Made by a program: the position numbers and the translations under genes | The notes under the pieces: generated by a model | Told to the model about the DNA's origin: nothing | Databases searched by the model: none | Seen by the model: only the letters and a program-made list of their open reading frames with translations | Shown here: positions 40,446 to 50,039 of the stretch, in pieces | How positions within the stretch are numbered: position 1 is the stretch's first letter | How the letters are laid out: the number at the start of each line of letters is the position of its first letter | Source of the DNA: Ornithodoros turicata | Lineage: Eukaryota > Arthropoda > Arachnida > Ixodida > Argasidae | DNA: 64,000 nucleotides | Reading direction: 5' to 3' | NCBI RefSeq assembly: GCF_037126465.1 | Contig: NC_088206.1 | Coordinates: 26,786,790-26,850,789 of the forward strand

Positions 40446-41204
40446 TAATGGTCTTCAAAATCTCTTTCCAACACACGAAACGTGGCGTTAAGTGACAGCG
40501 AAAGGGACGCTTGTGTCGTTGCTAGGACACTGAAGACTTGATGCATACGACGCCCTTTCCGACATGACATATTCGAAAGCTGGGCCTTGTGTGATGACGT
40601 AATTGTGACAACTTTTAAAAAACTGAAGAAAATTTCACTGATTTTGCCGAACGAGGTAATAATTTTTGCGTGGAATCTCTGACCTGCGTTCTTTCATTTG
40701 ACGACACAAACTAAGTATCGGTTTCGTGACTGTGTAGTGGCACTTTAATGCTGTGATAGCTTTTTGCAGAACTGTAACAAGACTTTTCCAAGTTCACTGC
40801 TGTTCCGTATGCAGAGATATATGGGGGCTCCACATATTGGAACAGGCTCCTCTTTCACCGGTGGTGACAAAAGACACACTTGTGTTTGACTCGCTCCATA
40901 TAACAGTCGCTGGCCTTGTTAACACCTAATTGTCCCATGTTATGTACAGATGACTTGTCCAGCCTACCACGTCATGACCGAAGCAACAAGACCTAATCAC
41001 TGAAGCAGGGATGACAGAACTTTGTAGAAAGGAGTTCCAGAAAGGTCCGCTATGAATCTGGCCAGATCCAGGCTCGTCCGAGGCCAGGAACCAGCCCAGT
41101 AATCCAGCCTGGGAAATCGGGTGGAATATTTGCTGGGGATGATGGCGTAGTTTACTTTTGTGCTCAACTTTGCAGCCAAATTTACAAGATAAACCTGCTT
41201 ACTG
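40446..41204. other. Spacer of the inverted duplication
   Basis: Unique-looking sequence between the two arms. No gene recognised. Confidence 0.45.
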
Positions 41205-41908
41205 CCAATGCCATCTTTCCAGTAATGGAGAAGTAAGGGCCTGCAGGCATAAGGGTCTGTTCGGATTTAGTATGGTGCTCAGAGCCCATTGGTTTGTGAC
41301 AAGTGAATAATACTTAATGATACACGGTCCCAGAGCAAGCCAGTGCCTGTCTTCAACATTGCAGTAATTTCTTCTTACTATAGCAAGCTATCTGCAACGT
41401 GTTCGCGACTTGTCGCTCTGCAACATAAATTGTGGGTGCAGCAGCGTCTAATTGAGATTGCTGCCAACGAGTGTGTAGGTGAATCATTGATATCAATAGG
41501 CATAACAGCAGGAGGCAGATCTATTGATCCTTGCTCACAAATCTGTAACTGTCACTGCATATACCTACAAACCAGGACATCAAGGGGTAATGATGGCCAC
41601 GAAATTGATTACGGTGGAGACACTACAGCGCAGGTCACCGTCATCCCTGGTGCACCGCCTATAGAGAAGGTGGTAAAGCTTACACCCACTTAAGCCAGTC
41701 ATCCACTTGGTTACTATGCAATGTGATGAGAAATACACTCTTTCTTATCAATGCGTATATTTAAAAAAACGGTCTCCTGATCAAGAGGCAGCCAACTTGC
41801 AAACAGGTACGTTTTGTGTTCAATCCATTCCCAACAGACGCCGATTCCGTTCTTCAAGCTGCTTCAGTCAAGGCAAGCAACAATATTTCAGTTAAAACAG
41901 CGAACGTT
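41205..41908 (+). repeat. Right arm of inverted duplication (uninterrupted)
   Basis: Inverted copy of 38894-39163 plus 40006-40445. It preserves the pre-insertion site of the Harbinger-like element. The last shared bases are ..aaaacagcgaac; beyond 41908 the sequence differs from the retroelement pol found at the equivalent left position. Confidence 0.8.
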
Positions 41909-42126
41909 TATGCCAGCAAAGCTATTGCGAGCGCGCGAAAGGCGGCAAGCACCTCGACATGCCTTTACTTTTCTCTTTACATCTTAGCTGTTAGCGACCT
42001 CAGAACGGAGAATATTCAAACCCCTCAAGGACAAGGAAGAAGATCCTCAGTTCCTCGCGCAGGCCACAAATGATTGCAATTGTGGGTATTACCGCAGCAG
42101 GTTTCCCTTGCGTTAAGTCATGTTAA

Positions 42127-43113
42127 AGGGGCCGTAAACAGGCCACCAAACATTTGTGAAATAATGATACCTCATGAAGGAACGCAGATCATAATACCCA
42201 AATATACATTTCATTCGGCTCGTGCCAGCTCATTGACCCATATAACTGCTTTCAAAGATGAGTAACCAGCGAGCCTCTCTCCACCACGCATACGTCACAT
42301 GGCTACGTAGCGTTTTGCTGTCCAATAGGGGGGGGCCGAGCTGCCCACATGACGTGTCAAATTACCAGCCAATAAACATACTTCGTTATCAGCTGTGAGC
42401 CGGAGCGCTCAGTTTGTTTGTGTGAAACGACGCGTTGTGCTCCGTGGTTCCGAAATTCAACGTCATGACATCTTCAACATCTCCAGCTGGTGCAAACGTC
42501 AACAGTTGGGCTGCCATCACATGATGCGATTCGAACCCGGGTTCCTCCCAGTCGACGTGACATGGCCAGCACGCTATCCACTGTTCCACGCGAGCTGGTG
42601 ACACGATGCCATGCCGCATGGCTCAAACCAGGCAGCCCAGTTGTTGGAACCATTCGAAGATGACGAAGATGTCGCGCACCTACCTAAGATTCCGGAACTG
42701 TAGTCCCGGATATTCATTCGCGCTCGTGATGTGCGGCGTGCCACTGCCTAGAAAACGTAGTGTGCGTATGATACCTAAATTAAACACATTTCTTTTTCAG
42801 TTTGAGGCTGTAACTGCTTAGGTTTTGCACAGAAGAGGATTCACGTTCATCTAGTCCAATTCCACATTTGAAGTAAAATCATACGTGGAACACTCGATCG
42901 TAATTGGTGACGAAAGCGCTACATCAAAAAGGGGGGGAGGTAAAGTTAGAGCGCCGGGCGGAGCTAAAATGCGAAAGAGTGCAGTGAATATTTCATCGGT
43001 ATGCAAGCACCTTTTGTTTTTGAGCGTTAGTAATTGCAAGGAGTTTTCACTGCATAAGTTTCAATAATATAACACAAACAAATGTGCACCTTTTGTGCCT
43101 GTTTACGGCCCCT
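42127..43113. mobile_element. TTAA-flanked element (Kolobok/piggyBac-type target)
   Basis: Ends AGGGGCCGTAAACAGG / CCTGTTTACGGCCCCT with TTAA on both sides (42123-42126, 43114-43117). 987 bp, no transposase. It contains a tRNA-derived SINE-like segment (42395-42603), either inserted or part of the element. Confidence 0.75.
42395..42603 (-). mobile_element. tRNA-derived SINE-like sequence
   Basis: The minus strand starts near gcgtggaacagtggatagcg (A-box-like) and reaches gggttcgaatc (B-box, plus-strand 42528-42538) about 40 bases later. A unique body follows. The cloverleaf is not convincing enough for a tRNA gene. Tick genomes are known to carry tRNA-derived SINEs; family identity not established. 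Confidence 0.5.
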
Positions 43114-43117
43114 TTAA

Positions 43118-43786
43118 GAGGTGGATGCTTTGCCATAAAATTTTGTGATTTCTCGAAGCTAGCTTTTGTTCATGAACTCTGTTGTGTACCCATATTAATA
43201 CCAGATGCTGATGATATTCTGAGAGTTATCGAGGTTCTTTGATAATGGATCTTCACCGACGGCGACGAAAGTAAACAAAGGCTCGCTGCGCTGTACACGA
43301 CGACATGTAAGTTCCTCACTGCTGTGTATCCATGCACTACCGATTCGGCACGTAAAACCATATGGGTGTCTGTGTACTGCTGCTAGCTATACACACTCCA
43401 CAGGACCAAGCGTATTTAATTTCGTCTTGATTGGGCTCGCGAATGACATTCACCAGTGGGAGAGCTTGCTTATCTCAATGCGCCACATCACATCATTCAT
43501 TTCATCGACGTCTTCTTTCTGTCGCACACCAATGTCTGTCGACACCGCTTTGAAACACCGTTCCTTCAGTTTTCAACATCTCAGCGCACAACCGCTGCGT
43601 ACTCTTCATTGGAGAACGAGCACCACCGCGCCAAACAGATACGCACTGCGCTGCCTTCCCAAGCAAGCAAGCAAGCATGCTAGCATAGCGTACAAGGCGG
43701 CCGGCGGTGCCCGCACAGCGGCACAGGCCCTCCTCACTCTCCACCAATCAGCTGCGTCCTTTTCCTCCCTGTGCTCTGCTCTTTAG
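43118..43786. other. Sequence upstream of the PC4-like exon
   Basis: Ends in a strong pyrimidine tract and AG (tttcctccctgtgctctgctctttag). Possible earlier exons of the same gene were not identified. Confidence 0.4.
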
Positions 43787-44106
43787 CAGATTTAAATACG
43801 CGCCCGGGCGACATCTTGGCCATCAGAGAGTGGCATGTGGTACCTATGCGGTCCGGCATTAACCTGGACAGAAACGCTACTGAATCGCTGCGCACGTGCC
43901 TTCACTCGCTGGACGTGAGCGACAGCTACGAAGATATCCAGTGCACGTGGAAGTGTCAACTAACGGAGGACGAAATTTTTCTTAGCCGCTGTCCCGGAGA
44001 CGTCTGCATGATCCGTCACTTCCGCGGAACCACGCCCAGCATCAAAGGAATCAATCTCTCCAAGACTGCCATGCTTTTCCTCAAACATCTACTCAATAAA
44101 CGCTGA
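43787..44106 (+). CDS. Candidate terminal exon with two PC4-like repeats
   Basis: A strong acceptor opens a frame of 106 codons ending in TGA at 44106; AATAAA (44095-44100) lies just before the stop. The first part, DILAIREWHVVPMRSGINL followed by a leucine-spaced helix, resembles the IREYY..KPGKKGISL core of the PC4/p15 transcriptional coactivator ssDNA-binding domain. A second, similar block near the end reads CMIRHFRGTTPSIKGINL. PC4 domains bind single-stranded DNA and act as dimers, so an internal duplication could be a one-chain version. The upstream coding part is not found and no start codon is present in the exon. A retroposed or transposon-borne origin is possible. Confidence 0.45.
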
Positions 44107-44222
44107 AATGTACTTTTTTTCCTGTCTATCTGAGATAAAGCCGCAGCGGAGTCGCTGCCGAGTGCGCGGTGGGCATCTGGTTGGTGGGCCAATGAGGGTC
44201 GACCAATCAGATGGCTTATAAG

Positions 44223-45020
44223 TAGGGTTTGTGGTTTTCGGCATTTATTTTCAACCCTGTTCGGGGGGTGTTTATCGGCATTTATATTGGGGACTATAAA
44301 TCGGATTTTTTCGGCATCTATATTCCGCCCAAAAAATAAATGCCCGAATACGGGCATCTATTTATTTCGCATGAAGGAGCGGGCGAAGTATTTTGCGGGC
44401 GAAGTAACAACGAACCGAAAAGAAGTGAATTGATTCATGGTTTCATTAACAATGTCTTTTATTCCCTGTGCCAAACCAGCAAACAATGAGACTACCTCTT
44501 GTTGTAATAGATGCAAGCGTACATCATCATGGCTCGCATCTGTCATAGCGGCTCGCTCCTTGCGATTAATAACACGCAGTTTAGAGAACGCGCGCTCAAC
44601 GTTAGCGCTAGAAACAGGAATAGCCAGTATGCTTAAGGCGCACTGCGATAACAAAGGCCATGTGCTGGAATGGGTCGTCCAAAACTGAATAGGAGATATA
44701 TCTACCTGAGGGGCAGGGCATGCAGCATATTCGAAAAACTCGCGCTTTATATCATCCATTCGAGATTCATCAACAGATGAGGTAATCCTCCTATAAGCGC
44801 TTACGCACAACGAAACAAGGGCACATCCCGAAGATAATGCCACGCTCGAGAAATAGTCGACAAAGGAAGATTCCAAGGGGATTTCCCTTTGCGGTTCCAG
44901 GAATGGCAGCTGTCAGGACACGAGAAATTCGTATTTTTTCGGAATATTCCGAATCTGAAAAAAATCATTCGGGGGTGTTTTCCGGCATTTTTCGGAAAAT
45001 GCCGAAAACCACGAATCCGA
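44223..45020. mobile_element. Internally deleted hAT transposon
   Basis: TIRs TAGGGTTTGTGGTTTTCGGC / GCCGAAAACCACGAATCCGA with an 8-bp duplication CTTATAAG (44215-44222, 45021-45028). Subterminal repeats of cggcattt occur at both ends. 798 bp, encoding only the C-terminal transposase domain on the minus strand. Confidence 0.9.
44358..44876 (-). CDS. hAT transposase C-terminal dimerisation domain
   Basis: 172 codons from an ATG at 44876. ISPIQFWTTHSSTWPLLSQC, LSILAIPVSSANVERAFSKL and LRVINRKERAAM are the hallmark hATC (dimerisation) motifs near the C-terminus of hAT transposases. The zinc-finger BED domain and the catalytic DDE core are absent because of the internal deletion. The reading frame is intact and starts with Met, so a short protein able to pair with full-length transposase could be made. 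That would be a possible titrating inhibitor, by analogy with truncated transposases in other families. Expression is not shown by the sequence. Confidence 0.8.
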   Translation of the reverse strand: MESSFVDYFSSVALSSGCALVSLCVSAYRRITSSVDESRMDDIKREFFEYAACPAPQVDISPIQFWTTHSSTWPLLSQCALSILAIPVSSANVERAFSKLRVINRKERAAMTDASHDDVRLHLLQQEVVSLFAGLAQGIKDIVNETMNQFTSFRFVVTSPAKYFARSFMRNK

Positions 45021-45049
45021 CTTATAAGTGTAGACGCAGCCAATCTGTG

Positions 45050-45520
45050 ATCTGTCAGGTGGCCACGGCCTTAGCATGCACCAATCATCGTGAGGTGGGT
45101 GGAGCCACCATTAGCATAAAGGCGCAGAGCTAAGCCAGCCAATCACCGATCAGTGGGTTTGGAATGGTCCAATCAGGGGCCCACACATTAGCATAAAGAC
45201 CCATGTAGCCAAGCCAGTCATTAGCATAAGGGGCGGAGTCGACCAATCAGTGGGCTTAGCGTGGACCAATCATCATGAAGTGGGCAGAGCCAAGCCAGTT
45301 CATTAGCATAATGGGTGGAGCTACGATTGACCAATCAGCGATCAGTTTACTTAGCATGAGCCAATCAATGTGAAGTAAGCGGAGCCAAGCCAGCTCATTA
45401 GCATAGAGGGTGGAGCTATTATTGACCACTCAGTGATCACTAGGCTTAGCATACGCCAACCAACGTGAAGTGGGCGGAGCTAATGGCGACCAATCAGGCG
45501 GCTTAGAACTGGATTGTGTT
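45050..45520. repeat. Irregular tandem repeat rich in CCAATCA and ATTAGCATA
   Basis: ccaatca and attagcata alternate with gtgggcggagc-type GC boxes. attagcata occurs at about 45111, 45188, 45223, 45303 and 45399. Unit length varies (35-96 bp). Below 45450 the pattern passes into gcttagaactggatt repeats. Confidence 0.75.
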
Positions 45521-46380
45521 GGCTTAGAACTGGATTTTGGCTTAGAATTGGATTGGAATTGTATTAGAAAGAAGAGGGCAAGGAGGATTAGAAAAAGGAT
45601 GTTCTTATCCGGTACCGCGCTATACTACTATCGTCATCTTCATCCTGCTCTGCGAACCAACGGGAACCGGAAATGGCAAAACCGAAACCACCCGCCGAAA
45701 CCGTCGCACAGTCCCTATACTTATTTTGTTGGTGGTGGACAGACCTTCTAAGTTGCTAAAAAATGTGCCAATTGCTAGAGCAATTAATTATGCACGTAAA
45801 TGAAATTGCATTGGCCTGTTCTAAAATCGATATTTTAAAAAAACAGTGCAAGGCGACAACAAAAAGGCCAAAAACGAGATGCCACATGCACCGACTACCA
45901 ATCAAAGACTTTTATTTTTGATACGTCTACGCTTATAAACACAAAATATCCCTCCTCTCCTTCTCCTGTCGAACGTTCCGGAACTACGGTGGTGCTTAGG
46001 TCACCAGAAAGTTCGTCACATTATCGGAAAAACACACAGAAGGGTTGCTGATGCGTACATTTTGAACCTGCTACTGCGCTTTTGGGGATTTTTATCAATT
46101 TTAGAATGGACCGCCAACCTGCCCGAATTTTAACTTTATTTCAGTATTGGCCTGTCTTCTATAGCTTATTTAGTTCTTTCTCCTTGAAAATTATACATTT
46201 TCTTAATTGTAGTCGAATGACAAACTCTATCAACTGTGTCATGGCGTCTGATGCATTGTTTATGTTGCTATCTCTACACTCTCGGTTTTAACTTTTAACA
46301 CTTAAGTGATTGTTCATTTGCTAATTAGCACCTTTTGGAACCATTGTGTAACTGGCTCTTATCAGTTAACTGCTACGCAG
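45521..46380 (+). other. Neuroglian intron, no gene
   Basis: No repeat family or exon recognised until the acceptor at 46379-46380. Confidence 0.5.
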
Positions 46381-46979
46381 GTTGTGGATGTCCAGTGCGA
46401 GTCATTCACTGCCCTTGTGGAATGGTGGCCAACTGGAGATCGTCGTGCCCCCATCCTCTCTTATTCCATACAGTACAACACTTCCTTTACACCCGACATT
46501 TGGGAGGATGCCTTTGCCAACATTCCTGCTCCAGACACTAAGTTCAAGGTGTCTATGAGTCCATGGGCCAACTATACATTCCGCGTTGTGGCACGCAACA
46601 AGATTGGACCCTCACCACCGTCCCCACCCTTTGGCTACTGCAAGACACCCGAGGATGTGCCCCACAAGAACCCTGATCGAGTGAGCGGACGGGGAGATCG
46701 GTCGGACAACCTTGTTATAAGCTGGGAACCGATGTCGCCCATCGAACACAACGCACCTGGTTTCTTCTATAAGGTATTGTGGAAACGGGACGATCTGCCC
46801 GATGCTTCCTGGAACTCCCGTATCATTGAAGACTGGCGTCAGCACTCACACGTGGTTTACGATCAGCCACCTTGCAAACCTTACCGTATCAAAGTGGAAG
46901 CTCATAATCACCGAGGCCAGGCACATACTGCAGCGTCCGAGGTGCTTGGTCACTCTGGGGAAGACGAAGAAGGGTGCCA
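46381..46979 (+). CDS. Nrg: Neuroglian exon: FN3-1 and FN3-2
   Basis: Acceptor ctgctacgcag, phase 0, matching the previous exon's phase. It encodes FN3-1 (ALVEWWPTGDRRAPILSYSI, YNTSFTPDIWED, SPWANYTFRVVARNKIG) and FN3-2 (NLVISWEPMSPIEHNAPG, WKRDDLPDASWN, IIEDWRQHSH, YRIKVEAHNHRGQ), ending near GHSGED. All these phrases have direct counterparts in insect neuroglian. The donor is ambiguous: GCCA|gtaatt at 46979 is the best candidate, and the frame otherwise runs into a stop at 46981. The next exon (FN3-3) is not visible downstream. Confidence 0.9.
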
Positions 46980-46981
46980 GT

Positions 46982-47601
46982 AATTTAGTGCTGCATTACA
47001 AATGTAGAGTATGTCTCGAAAATTACTTCCTTTTACATTAAATTCTGGCATTGTCCTCCTTCATGATGAATGCACAGAGGAGTATGTTGTACCATGGTCC
47101 TCGCTGTTTGTTGGACCATTGTGTTAGACCTTCAGATAACGGTACAGAAAAAAAATCTGGCAAAGTCAAACCCAGTGATTCCAATAAACGCAAATTCTTG
47201 GAAATCATCCGGCTGCACAAAAACTTGACTCGTGGACCCATTTTATGTATGTCAATTGGCACACTGTCCTGTGGAGAGCACCTTTCATGCAGGTCAGTAT
47301 CATTCAGTTCCTCAATGAACTCCGTCAATAAAAATATGCTTTGATAATTCTGCGATCCTCACAGTCTCATAGAAGAAAATTGGACTCTCCGCAGATTTTG
47401 AAATGCTTGATAATGAAAGTCCTACTTCTCCCATGCAGTTTGAAAGCATAGCTTGGCATTGCTATGTATTTACGGACAAACATAAATATGGTAAAATATA
47501 AGCTTTATGTGAACCATCCTGCGTAACAATCATGGCAGACGGTGAAAATGTGCAGTGGTTGGAGCACAGCGTGCTATGCGGTGAAGTTCTGTTTTTCGAG
47601 T
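46982..47601 (+). other. Sequence downstream of the last visible Nrg exon
   Basis: No clear FN3 exon on the + strand. AATAAA-like strings occur near 47180 and 47327, so an early-terminating transcript cannot be excluded. Confidence 0.4.
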
Positions 47602-47677
47602 GATAGGAACACCGTAGAGTGTGTTTGACACCCCTATCGTTCCCCCCCCCCCTATCGGCTGGCAACTTCCATGTATA

Positions 47678-47922
47678 CACTCTAAAAACAGAGCTTCACC
47701 GCATAGCACGCTGCGCGCCAACCATTGCCACGAATGATAGTGTTATTGCTGGTTATTCGAAGACAGAGGGGGGGCGTCCGCCTTTTTGTTGCAATTTTCA
47801 TCCAAATTGCCACAAAAACGCGTACGCCCCGCTCTGTTTTCGAATCAGAAGCGATAACCCTATCATTCGTGGCAATGGTTGGCGCACAGCGTGCTATGCG
47901 GTGAAGTTCTGTTTTTAGAGTG
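47678..47922. mobile_element. Hairpin MITE, family C
   Basis: Ends CACTCTAAAAACAGAGCTTC / GAAGTTCTGTTTTTAGAGTG, TA on both sides. The arms contain accattgccacgaatgatag and its complement. Confidence 0.85.
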
Positions 47923-47962
47923 TACTCTTATCACATCGCATCTCTCTCATACTCTCATAATA

Positions 47963-48212
47963 CACTCTAAATACAGAACTTCACCGCATAGCATTCTGTG
48001 CGCCAACCGTTGCCACGAATGATAGGGTTATCGCTTCCTATTCGTAGAGAGGGGGGGGGGGCGTGCGCCTTTTCGTGCCAATTTGGATTTATGATGATTG
48101 ACACAAAAAGGAGTACGCTCCCACTCTCTTCGAATCAGAAGCGATAACACTATCATTCGTGGCAGTGGTTGGCGCACAGCGTGCTATGCGGTGAAGTTCT
48201 GTTTTTCGAGTG
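47963..48212. mobile_element. Hairpin MITE, family C
   Basis: Ends CACTCTAAATACAGAACTTC / GAAGTTCTGTTTTTCGAGTG. Left flank TA. Carries a run of ten G in its left arm. Confidence 0.8.
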
Positions 48213-48269
48213 ATAGGAACACCGTAGAGTGTGTTTGACACCCCTATCGGCTGGCAACTTCCATGTATA

Positions 48270-48513
48270 CACTCTAAAAACAGAGCTTCACCGCATAGCA
48301 CGCTGCGCGCCAACCATTTCCACGAATGATAGTGTTATTGCTGGTTATTCGAAGACAGAGGGGGGCGTACGCCTTTTTGTTGCAATTTTCGTCCAAATTG
48401 CCACAAAAAGGCGTACGCCCCGCTCTGTTTTCGAATCAGAAGCGATAACCCTATCATTCGTGGCAATGGTTGGCGCACAGCGTGCTATGCGGTGAAGTTC
48501 TGTTTTTAGAGTG
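48270..48513. mobile_element. Hairpin MITE, family C
   Basis: Second-copy equivalent of 47678-47922, TA on both sides. Confidence 0.85.
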
Positions 48514-48553
48514 TACTCTTATCACATCGCAGCTCTCTCATACTCTCATAATA

Positions 48554-48804
48554 CACTCTAAATACAGAACTTCACCGCATAGCATTCTGTGCGCCAACCA
48601 TTGCCACGAATGATAGAGTTATCGCTTCCTATTCGTAGAGAGAGGGGAGGGGGCGTGCGCCTTTTCGTGCCAATTTGGATGTATGATGATTGACACAAAA
48701 AGGAGTACGCTCCCACTATCTTCGAATCAGAAGCGATAACACTATCATTCGTGGCAGTGGTTGGCGCACAGCGTGCTATGCGGTGAAGGTCTGTTGTTAG
48801 AATG
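48554..48804. mobile_element. Hairpin MITE, family C
   Basis: Second-copy equivalent of 47963-48212. The right end is degraded (GAATG). Confidence 0.8.
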
Positions 48805-48914
48805 TACCTAGAAGCTAAGAAGGCGGCGAAGAGGGGCATCTCAACAACTGAGCCACTGTGATTGATACGGTAGCCCTATCACTCTAGAAAATGAAATTCA
48901 CCGCATAGCACGTA

Positions 48915-49678
48915 CACTCTAAGAAAAAAGAAGTAAAACAGGGAGTAATTGCAGCTTCTACTCCCCTAGTCTGCAATTACTGCCCATTTTAGTCCCCTAA
49001 CCCAACATTTAGTCCCGACATTTACTCCCCAGGACTGCAAATTGTCACTAAACTTTGCGAATGGTCTCCTGAATGCGACAGTCTACGTAAATATGTGCCC
49101 TTGGTCAATTTGAATGACACAAGGCTGTATAACTCAGACAACGTAGCAATTTTCCAGCCACACAGAGTAAGAAACAGCGCATCTTTCTTCGCAAATTGTG
49201 CCCTAGTATGGCGCAAGATTTTATATCACTCGATATATCACGGTTGACGGTTTGCTTCAAAGTATTTTCATGCATGCGCACCAATTATGTACCTGCACTG
49301 TTAAAACAGAACTTCACCACATAGCACGCTCCTAGCCTACCATCATTCCGAATAATATCATTCTGTGTCCTGATTTGTTCAAAACAGAGGGGAGGCGCCA
49401 ATCTGGGACAAGATAATCTGTCCCAGATAGGCGCCTCCTCCCATTTCCAACAAATCAATACGCAGAATGATATCATACGGAATGATGGGTGGCTAGGAGC
49501 GTGCTATGTGGTGAAGTTCTGTTTTAACAGTGTGGGACTCTTACAACAGTGCGTGAAATGCGGTCTTCACTCTGTGACATTCATTTACTCCCGTGCATTT
49601 ACTCCCGAAAAGGACTATTTTTTGTGGCAATGCAATTACTCCCCAAAAGGAGTAAAAGTACTTTTTTTTTTTAGAGTG
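48915..49678. mobile_element. TIR element inserted in a family C MITE
   Basis: Ends CACTCTAAGAAAAAAGAAGT / ACTTTTTTTTTTAGAGTG with TA on both sides (48913-48914, 49679-49680). The motif agtaaaa/tttactccc is repeated near both ends. It itself contains the family B MITE at 49296-49532. Confidence 0.75.
49296..49532. mobile_element. Hairpin MITE, family B (innermost)
   Basis: 237 bp, CACTGTTAAAACAGAACTTC / GAAGTTCTGTTTTAACAGTG, flanked by TG on both sides. Confidence 0.85.
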
Positions 49679-50039
49679 TAGTGCGCCAATCATTGTCGCG
49701 AACGATAGGGTTATCGCTTTTGATTCGAGAAGACGGGGAGGCGTACGCCTTTTTGTGGCAATTTGGATATATGGTAATTGCCACAAAAAGGCGTACGCCC
49801 CCTCTCTCCTGAAATGAGATGCGATAATCCTATGATTCGTGGCAGTGGTTGGCGCACAGCATTGCTATGCGGTTACGCTCTGTTTTTTTAGAGTGTAATG
49901 TGCAAACGATATCGAACTATCTCGTACAAGCTCCGTACGCCGTTCACACATGCCAAGTTAGAGTCATTGAATAGCTCCAGAGTACTGCAATGGCTCTGTC
50001 TGATATGTTGATGACGGACCCCACACTTTTAAAAATGGA

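Larger units (their letters stand above)
47602..48810. repeat. 610-bp tandem duplication of a MITE pair
   Basis: gataggaacaccgtagagtg recurs at 47602 and 48212 (610 bp apart). Each copy holds two family C hairpin MITEs. The first copy has an extra C-run (47642-47652). Confidence 0.85.
48880..49895. mobile_element. Family C MITE split by insertion
   Basis: Left piece CACTCTAGAAAATGAAATTCACCGCATAGCACG (48880-48912) and right piece from 49681 (gtgcgccaatcattgtcgcg) to TTTTAGAGTG (49895). The two were separated by the element at 48915-49678. Confidence 0.75.

Noticed and set aside
42395..42603. True tRNA gene
   Set aside because: A- and B-box-like strings are present but a full cloverleaf cannot be drawn; better explained as a SINE.
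46982..47341. Additional neuroglian exon or 3' UTR after the FN3 exon
   Set aside because: No FN3 motif in any + frame, and AATAAA-like strings alone do not establish an end.
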